A DNA stretch of 24,405 bases, taken from the NCBI GenBank assembly GCA_034111025.1, contig JAWUYB010000045.1, positions 1 through 24,405 on the forward strand, in the 5' to 3' direction. The stretch's first letter is position 1. Each line of letters begins with the position of its first letter. Both the position numbers and the translations under genes were made by a program. Below, in pieces: positions 18,780 through 24,405 of this stretch. A model generated the notes under the pieces. The model was not told where the DNA came from. It did no database searches and saw nothing but the letters and a program-made list of their open reading frames with translations. The DNA comes from CAJXJP01 sp034111025 (GTDB taxonomy: Bacteria > Patescibacteriota > Gracilibacteria > BD1-5 > UBA6164).

Positions 18780-20156
18780 TTATTTAACTACATCAACATG
18801 TTTCCCTCTCCCTTTGTATTCAATAACAATAGGTGAACCATGAAAACCGAAATTATCTCTGATTTTATTTTCTAAATATCTTTTATAAGAGAAGTGAAAA
18901 TGATTTGGATTATTTACAGTGAGTACAAATTTTGGTGGATTAACATCAACTTGTGATCAATAGTAAATTTTTGGACTATGAGATTTTTTATTCCCAGTAG
19001 GTGAATGTTTATAAATTGCTTGTTCAAGAAAATTATTAAATATCCCTGTTTTTACTCTTTTATAACGTTCAGTTTTTATTTCAATTGCTGCATCTAATAT
19101 TTCATCAACTCTTTTTCTTTCTGTTGCTGAAGTAAATAGAACAGTAACCCAAGGTAAAAACTCAATTTTTGATTTAAGATAGTCTATATATCTATTCATC
19201 ATTTTATCTTTATCAATACCTGGTTTTTCTAAAACTTGATCCCATTTATTAATAACTATCACAAGTCATTTTTTTTCTTCTAATACGTTTGAAATAATTG
19301 AAAGATCTTGATGAACAACACCTTGAACACCATCAATAATAACAGCCATAACATCTGCCCTTGCAATTGCTCTGTTTGTTCTCATTACTGACCAATCTTC
19401 AATATTTCTTACTCAAACTTTTGAAAGTCTTCTCATTCATGCAGTATCAATAAGAACAAAATTATTTCCATCATGAACAAATTTTGTATCAATACTATCA
19501 CGAGTTGTATGATCCATATCTTGAACCATTACTCTATTTTCTCTTGTAATGGAATTTACAAGACTTGATTTCCCAACATTTGGTCTTCCAATAAGTGCTA
19601 ATTTAACGAATGAATCATCTATATCTTCATGTTCGTAGTTTAAACCTTTTTTAGTTAAAAAATCTGCAACGAATTTTTTTACTTCACGTACTCATGAATT
19701 ATGTGAAACCGAAACAGGGAAAAATTCTAAACATTCAGCATAACCTGCTAATGAATAAGATTCCATTACTTTGTACTCATTATCAGCTTTATTAGCAACA
19801 ATAACTATATTTTTAATCCCTTTATCTCTGAGTACTTTTAATACTTGATCATCAAGTTCAGTTGTTCTATCATATTCAATTAACCAAATAAGTAGATCAC
19901 TATTATCAATAGAGACTTCTGTTCTTTCTACTATATCTTTTGCTAATTCATCAGTTTTAGATGAAAAGTCTAATCATCCTGAATCTGCTAAAACGTAAGT
20001 TAATCAGTTTTCAGCATCATTATATTCAAATTCTGCAATATCTCTTGTTGTACCTGCTTCATCTGCTACAATAGCCATTTTATGACCTGTATACATATTG
20101 AAAAAACTTGATTTACCAACGTTTGGTCTTCCGACAATGGTTACTTTTGCTAACAC
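18780..20156 (-). CDS. der: Ribosome-assembly GTPase Der (EngA), 458 aa
   Basis: Der has two tandem GTPase domains and helps mature the large ribosomal subunit. GTG 20156-20154 is the only start: the next in-frame codon upstream region hits TAA, and the GRPNVGKS P-loop already lies at residues 9-16. Domain 1 has AGTTRD, DSGGLDF and NKADN. Domain 2 begins near residue 185 with a second GRPNVGKSS, then HTTRDSID, DTAGMRR, NKWDQ and FTSATERK. The C-terminal KH-like domain ends VIEYKGRGKHVDVVK. Length is normal for the family. At least seven Gly are TGA, a lower share than in the membrane genes. Its terminator follows directly. Likely essential. Confidence 0.96.
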
Positions 20157-20197
20157 GTGATTGAATGTTTAATATTAAATGTATTTTTTACTGCGTT

Positions 20198-20224
20198 AGT
20201 ATATCGATTTTTCAAAAAAAACAA
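20198..20224 (-). promoter_or_regulatory. Possible promoter of der
   Basis: Minus-strand -10 TATACT (20203-20198) and a TTGTTT box (20224-20219) with a 15-base spacer. The TATACT is 41 bases upstream of the GTG start. Confidence 0.35.
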
Positions 20225-20271
20225 GCTTTACAGCTAAAAAGACAATAATAAAATATTTTGTCTAGCTAAAA

Positions 20272-20303
20272 TAAAAAATAATGAATCAAATCATTATTTT
20301 TTA
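20272..20303 (-). terminator. Intrinsic terminator after corA
   Basis: The 12-bp stem AAAAAATAATGA / TCATTATTTTTT (20273-20284 with 20291-20302), loop 6 bases, has a T-rich minus-strand exit. The corA TAA (20303-20301) overlaps its base. Confidence 0.8.
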
Positions 20304-21215
20304 AAATTTTCATTTCCTTTTTAGTATTACATATACCAATAACATACAGAAAACACTGATTCACATAAATCCATATACATAGTTAGTTTCCGCTAATGGT
20401 AAGTCAGATACATTCATACCGTAAAAACTGGTAAGAAGTGTGAGAGGAAGCATAAATGCTGAAAATATAGTCAGTACCTTAATAACAAAGTTAGTTTTGA
20501 TATCGATCATAGTTTTAAATGCATCTTCTACTGATTCTATATATTCATCGAGTATCTCTATATCACTTACTATTTGAGCAATCTTATCCTCCAAGTCTTC
20601 AAAATATACTTCCATTTCACCTTCATACATTTCATTAATAGTAGTTTCAAGTTGTCTGAGAACTATAACTTGAGGCTTAAACATATGCTTTAATACTACT
20701 ATATTTCTTTTTTTAATCATGATATCTTTTACTAGACTTGTATTCCCTATTTCAAAAACCTTTGTTTCAAGTTGTTTGATATCGATTTTAAGATTTTTGA
20801 TAACATTAAACATTTTTTCAAGCATCACTTGAGTAATTTCATAGATAATATATCCAGTTGAAATTTTGATTTTTTTATGTTCTCCTTCTACTTTTTTTTC
20901 TCAATAATTTTCAAAAATATTATTAATTCTAGAAAATGGAAAATCTCTAAAAGTAATTAAAAATTCTTTATTAAAGAATAAATTAAATTCATTGAGTTCA
21001 TAAATTTTTGTAGTTCTATTATATTTTGGAAAATTATATACCACAAAATTATAATCTTTATATCTATCAACTCTTGCTCTTTGATTTCATTCTAAACAAG
21101 CTTCTAAATCAAGTTCATGTATTTTAAATTTTTCCAGTGTTTTTTTGATATCTTTTTCTGATAAAGCTACTCCATCAATCCATCTAATTCATTCTATTTT
21201 TTGTTTTTGTAACAT
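20301..21215 (-). CDS. corA: CorA-family magnesium/divalent cation channel (304 aa)
   Basis: CorA forms a pentameric Mg2+ channel with a large cytoplasmic funnel. ATG 21215 to TAA 20303-20301. The N-terminal domain (1-240) is polar and charged, with long helices (IEILDEYIESVEDAFKTM) leading into the membrane. Two C-terminal helices follow: VIKVLTIFSAFMLPLTLLTSFYGMN with the selectivity motif YGMN (GMN at 266-268), a short loop VSDLPLAETN, and FMGISVFCMLLVYVIL ending in a basic KRKGKF tail. This is the CorA signature. Few Gly are TGA. The start is 23 bases after the stop of alanine racemase with no terminator between, so the two are probably co-transcribed. Confidence 0.93.
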
Positions 21216-21238
21216 AATTTTTAGTTAAGGAATAAAGT

Positions 21239-22375
21239 TTATATTATTTCTTTACGTATATTAGCTCTTATTTTTACTGCTATTTCATATGGAATCGTTT
21301 CTGATCATTGAGCCATTGTATATAAAGTATTTTTATCTTTTTTATTTTTTGAGATAATACATACTTCATCTCAAACAGATATTTTATCATTTCATACTTC
21401 AACCATAGCTAGATTCATACATATTCTTCCGCGAATAGGATAAAATTTATGTCATATTTTCACTAAGTAATTATTACTGAGTTTTCTATCAAAACCTTCA
21501 TAATATCCAAATGGAATCACAGCTATTTTTGTATCCTCTTCTACATAATATGTTCTATTATAAGAAATTCCTTCTCATGAAGCAACTTTTTGTATTTTTA
21601 CAACTGTAGAATATAAATCCATAGATAGTTTGAGTTCATCTGCTTTCTCATAATGTAGATCTTCAGGAGATAAAACATTGACTCAAAACAGACTCATTCC
21701 TGGACGAAATGCATTAAAAAAATTATCTTCCATTTTAAAAGTTCATGCGGATCCAGCTATATGTCTATATATAGGATTAAAATCATATGATAAAATAATT
21801 TCATATAAATATTTAAATTCTTCTACTTGTTTATCATAAAAAATATGATTTACTTCATCTGCACTCGCAAAATGAGAACATACTCATTCAACTATTATTT
21901 TTGATTTTTGTAATTTATTTAACACTTTTCTTAAATCTACTTCTTGAAATCCCTCTCTATTCATTCATGTGTTTATAAATAAATGAATAGTAATTTTTTT
22001 ATTTAAACTTATTAAATATTTAAGTGTTTCCAAATTATAAATACAAAATGTAGTGTTTTTAAAATCATAATATTTATAATTTTCACTTCTGGTTTCTCAT
22101 AAAACAAGCACTTTTTTTCATGAATATTTTTTTACAATTTGATATTCGGGAAAGCTATCCACACAGATATACTTTCCTTTTGTTCACTTTAATATTTCAG
22201 AAATTTCTTTTAGTCAATGCCCATAAGCATTTGATTTCAGAACTGGAAATAATTCAGATTGTGTTTGATGAGATTGTAACACTCAAAAATTATGCAAGAT
22301 ATTTTCTTTCGAAATTTTTACATAATTCAAAGGTTTTATATCAGGTTTTATTAACTCTTTTAAAAAATCTATCAT
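21239..22375 (-). CDS. alr: Alanine racemase (378 aa)
   Basis: A PLP enzyme that converts L-alanine to D-alanine for peptidoglycan. ATG 22375 to TAA 21241-21239, normal length. The PLP lysine is Lys47 in FPVLKSNAYGHG, and the second catalytic residue Tyr272 lies in GEGISYNRTYY. Also seen: INTGMNREG, GVCSHFASAD, FRPGMSLFG, VIPFGYYEGFDRK (family GYADG-P-R) and GRICMNLAMVEVG, where the common GRVCMDQ has Asn in place of Asp. About 14 of 23 Gly are TGA, including motif positions. Likely co-transcribed with corA downstream. Its presence with mltG implies that the cell makes its own cross-linked wall, or at least recycles it. Confidence 0.95.
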
Positions 22376-22402
22376 AAAAAAAAATTATTTTTAATTATCA
22401 AT

Positions 22403-22430
22403 ATAATAAGCATTTATCCTATAAACACAA
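22403..22430 (-). promoter_or_regulatory. Promoter of alr-corA
   Basis: Minus-strand -35 TTGTGT (22430-22425), 16-base spacer and -10 TATTAT (22408-22403), 28 bases before the alr ATG. Confidence 0.5.
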
Positions 22431-22506
22431 CAATGCTCAATAAAAAATATAACTTTACAAATTTATAAAATAATATATATTAAAATTATAGATAACTCAT
22501 TATTTC

Positions 22507-22512
22507 TATAAT
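22507..22512 (+). promoter_or_regulatory. -10 element directly before the 93-aa gene
   Basis: A consensus TATAAT ends 9 bases before ATG 22522. Transcription would start at or next to the ATG, suggesting a leaderless mRNA. No good -35 is seen. Confidence 0.45.
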
Positions 22513-22521
22513 AATTAAATT

Positions 22522-22803
22522 ATGGCATTAGAATGTAACAATAGCACTCCATTATTGGAAGATATCAATGTATGAGATATGTTTATACTCTCTCATAATA
22601 TCAAAGCCCCTTGTTTTGAAGAAGGTTCATTCCAAGAAGGAGATATATTAAGAATAACTAATATAAATGAAAGATCTAATAATACAGGAACAACTGGAAT
22701 TTCTTTTACAATTAAAAGAGAAAGTGGATCTTCTCAAAATCATATAATGAGTTTAGGAATATTTATTAGTAACTTTGATAAAAAAAATAACAAAAATAAA
22801 TAA
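22522..22803 (+). CDS. Small unknown protein (93 aa), probably truncated
   Basis: ATG 22522 to TAA 22801-22803, with one TGA read as Gly (codon 18, VGDMF). The product begins MALECNNSTPLLEDI and holds a compact, beta-type core (GDILRITNINERS..TGTTGISFTIKRE) before a Lys/Asn-rich end KKNNKNK. No signal peptide, membrane segment or known motif. The A-rich end is suspicious: shifting frame by one base in the A runs near 22780-22797 gives a protein-like continuation through 22930, itself broken by one TAA. The gene may therefore have lost its C-terminus. It stands alone, divergent from alr, with a terminator shared with aspS. Confidence 0.65.
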
Positions 22804-22930
22804 TTCAGATGAACTTCATAACCTATCAGAATCTACTTCTCAACAAGTAAGTAATTTAATATAAGAAAAAGATCATCTATTATGAAAAGTTAAAAATCAT
22901 ATTAAAGAATTTAAAAATAAATATTCTTAA
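22799..22930 (+). pseudogene. Out-of-frame remnant of the 93-aa gene's C-terminus
   Basis: In the frame shifted by one base from the upstream gene, this stretch reads NNSDELHNLSESTSQQ.., meets TAA at 22862-22864, and continues EKDHLLGKVKNHIKEF.. to TAA at 22928-22930, using one TGA-Gly. Heptad-like Leu/Val spacing suggests a lost helical tail. There is no start codon, and the final TAA runs into the terminator. Confidence 0.45.
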
Positions 22931-22964
22931 AAAAAACAACGAATTAATTCGTTGCTTTTTTTTT
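22929..22964. terminator. Bidirectional terminator between the 93-aa gene and aspS
   Basis: The perfect palindrome CAACGAATTAATTCGTTG (22937-22954) is flanked by A8 on the left and, after one C, T9 on the right. It ends next to the aspS TAA (22965-22963) and suits both strands. Confidence 0.8.
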
Positions 22965-24405
22965 ACGCTTCTTCTTCCTCAACTAATGCAATAGCCAGTT
23001 CAGTTAGTTGTTCATCATCAATGAAAGCTGGAGCATTCATCATGAGATCTTGAGCTTTCCCTGATTTTGGGAATGCGTATACTTCTCTGATATTTGGCTC
23101 ATCTTTTAGGATCATCATGATTCTATCCATACCAATTGCAAATCATCCATGTGGAGGAACACCATATTGGAATGCTTCATACATTGCACCAAATTTATCT
23201 TTTACTTCTTGTTCTGTTCTTCCTACTAATTCAAACGCTTTTACAAGAGCTTCAACATCGTGGTTACGAATAGAACCTGATAATACTTCAAATCCGTTAC
23301 AAGCAAGGTCATATTGAACTGATTCTACTTCTAATAAATTTTCTTTATCAAATGCTTTTAAACCTCATTTTGGCATTGAGAATGGATTGTGACCAAAATC
23401 AATTTTACCAGTGATTTCATTTTCCTCAAAAAATGGAAAATCATTTACCCAACAAAATGCTAGGATATCTTTGTTTATATATTTTCCTTCTGAGTGAGTG
23501 TCTAGTAATCCAGCTAGGTGAATTCTAAATTTACCCATATATCATTGAACTACTTCTTTTTCACCAGCACCAAAGAATACCGCATCCCCTACTTCAAGTT
23601 CTGTTGTTTTAACTATATCAGCTAAATCATCTTCTGAGAAAAATTTATTAAGTGGTCCTTTTAATCCATCTTCTTGCATTTGAAAATAACCAAGTCCGTG
23701 TGCACCAAATTGTTTTACATATTTTTCAAAGTTTTTCATTTGAGACTTAGAAAATATTTCATCTCCTTTTGGTACTCTTAATGCTTTGATTCTATTATTT
23801 TTAGTATCTGAAGCAATACTTGAGAAAATTTCGTTTGTTGAGTTAGCAAAAATATTCATAACGTCAACTAAAGGCATTCCATATCTTAAATCTGGTTTAT
23901 CCGTACCATATTTTTCCATAGACTCTTCGTAAGTCATTTGGTAGAATTTTTTATCCATAATATTTTTATCAGAGATAGCTGGAACCATATCAAAGAAATA
24001 ATCTTCAACTACTTTGAATATATCTTCTTGTTCAACAAAAGACATTTCACAATCAATTTGATAAAATTCACATGCATGTCTGTCAGCTCTAGGATCTTCA
24101 TCTCTAAAACAAGGTGCAATTTGAAAATATTTATCAATCCCACCAACCATGAGTAATTGTTTATATTGTTGAGGTGCTTGTGGAAGAGCGTAAAATTTAC
24201 CAGGGTGTAATCTAGAAGGAATTACGAAATCTCTTGCACCTTCTGGAGAGGATACAGAAAATAAAGGAGTTTGAACATCTAAGAAATCTCTCTCAGTAAA
24301 CCAATTTCTTGTATGATTTAAAAATTTAGATCTAAATTTTACATTATCTAAAGCTTTTTTTCTTCTTAGATCAATATATCTATGTTTATATCTGATTTCT
24401 TCATT
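22963..24405 (-). CDS. aspS: Aspartyl-tRNA synthetase, C-terminal 480 residues (partial)
   Basis: A class II synthetase that charges tRNA-Asp (or both tRNA-Asp and tRNA-Asn). The gene enters at the right edge in frame and ends at TAA 22965-22963; the anticodon-binding OB domain is missing. Visible in order: motif 1 region RYKHRYIDLRR, then FYALPQAPQQYKQLLM, motif 2 FRDEDPRADR and FYQIDCEMSF. Next come the bacterial GAD insertion (about 200 to 320 of the visible part, with KNNRIKALRVPKGD), FAFC-like LAFCWVNDFP, and motif 3 GFAIGMDRIMM after YGVPPHGG. Only 3 of about 32 Gly are TGA, far fewer than in the membrane genes. The bacterial-type insertion indicates the bacterial AspRS form. Terminator at the stop. 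Confidence 0.96.

Noticed and set aside
20232..20267. Bulged hairpin (AGCTA..GACAA / TTGTC..TAGCT) upstream of der as a riboswitch
   Set aside because: Two 5-bp helices with a 4-base bulge and large loop in AT-rich sequence; no known riboswitch core is visible and it lies upstream of the likely start site.
23938..24156. Plus-strand open frame over aspS
   Set aside because: It is antisense to the well-supported AspRS catalytic core and has no family features. The same holds for the plus-strand frame at 22120-22377 over alr, and those at 1800-2024 and 18006-18224.

Overview
The window comes from a low-GC bacterium that reads UGA as glycine (translation table 25). This points to the Absconditabacteria (SR1) / Gracilibacteria branch of the CPR (Patescibacteria). 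The evidence is internal. Nearly every gene looks shattered under the standard code but becomes one long, family-typical protein when TGA is read as Gly. The recoded positions include the three glycines of an ABC Walker A motif, the invariant glycines of thrombospondin type-3 repeats and the SAM-binding glycines of a methyltransferase. TAA and TAG are the only stops, usually at or next to a hairpin terminator.

Left part (1-2450): a 3' gene fragment with no UGA codons; two unknown minus-strand genes, the upstream one apparently frameshifted near its 3' end; and a secreted C39-like cysteine protease gene that has no UGA-Gly codon and is broken by one TAA, so it looks like a recent import that has been inactivated. 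A 376-base intergenic stretch follows.

Plus-strand block (2819-10534): a lipoprotein with an acidic, Met-rich tail; MltG endolytic transglycosylase; a surface protein with thrombospondin type-3 calcium-binding repeats; and a 1122-residue multi-pass membrane protein resembling DUF2339, probably co-transcribed with the repeat protein. The block meets a minus-strand methyltransferase at a hairpin that carries both stop codons.

Minus-strand block (10545-15124): methyltransferase, cysteine desulfurase SufS, a membrane-anchored protein with an 11-Asn tract, and a two-gene redox operon made of a lipoprotein with three thioredoxin domains and CcdA. The last two probably carry reducing power across the membrane to envelope disulfides.

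Right part (15274-24405): a divergent YadG/YadH-type ABC exporter pair; a decayed HD-domain hydrolase pseudogene; a CDF metal transporter; a 45-residue small gene; GTPase Der; CorA and alanine racemase (likely one transcript); a small plus-strand gene with a degraded 3' extension; and the C-terminal 480 residues of aspartyl-tRNA synthetase. MltG and Alr indicate a peptidoglycan wall. No tRNA, rRNA, CRISPR array or insertion sequence was recognised. The most notable features are the uneven UGA-Gly usage between genes, the imported and broken protease, and the three-domain thioredoxin protein with His in place of the cis-proline.
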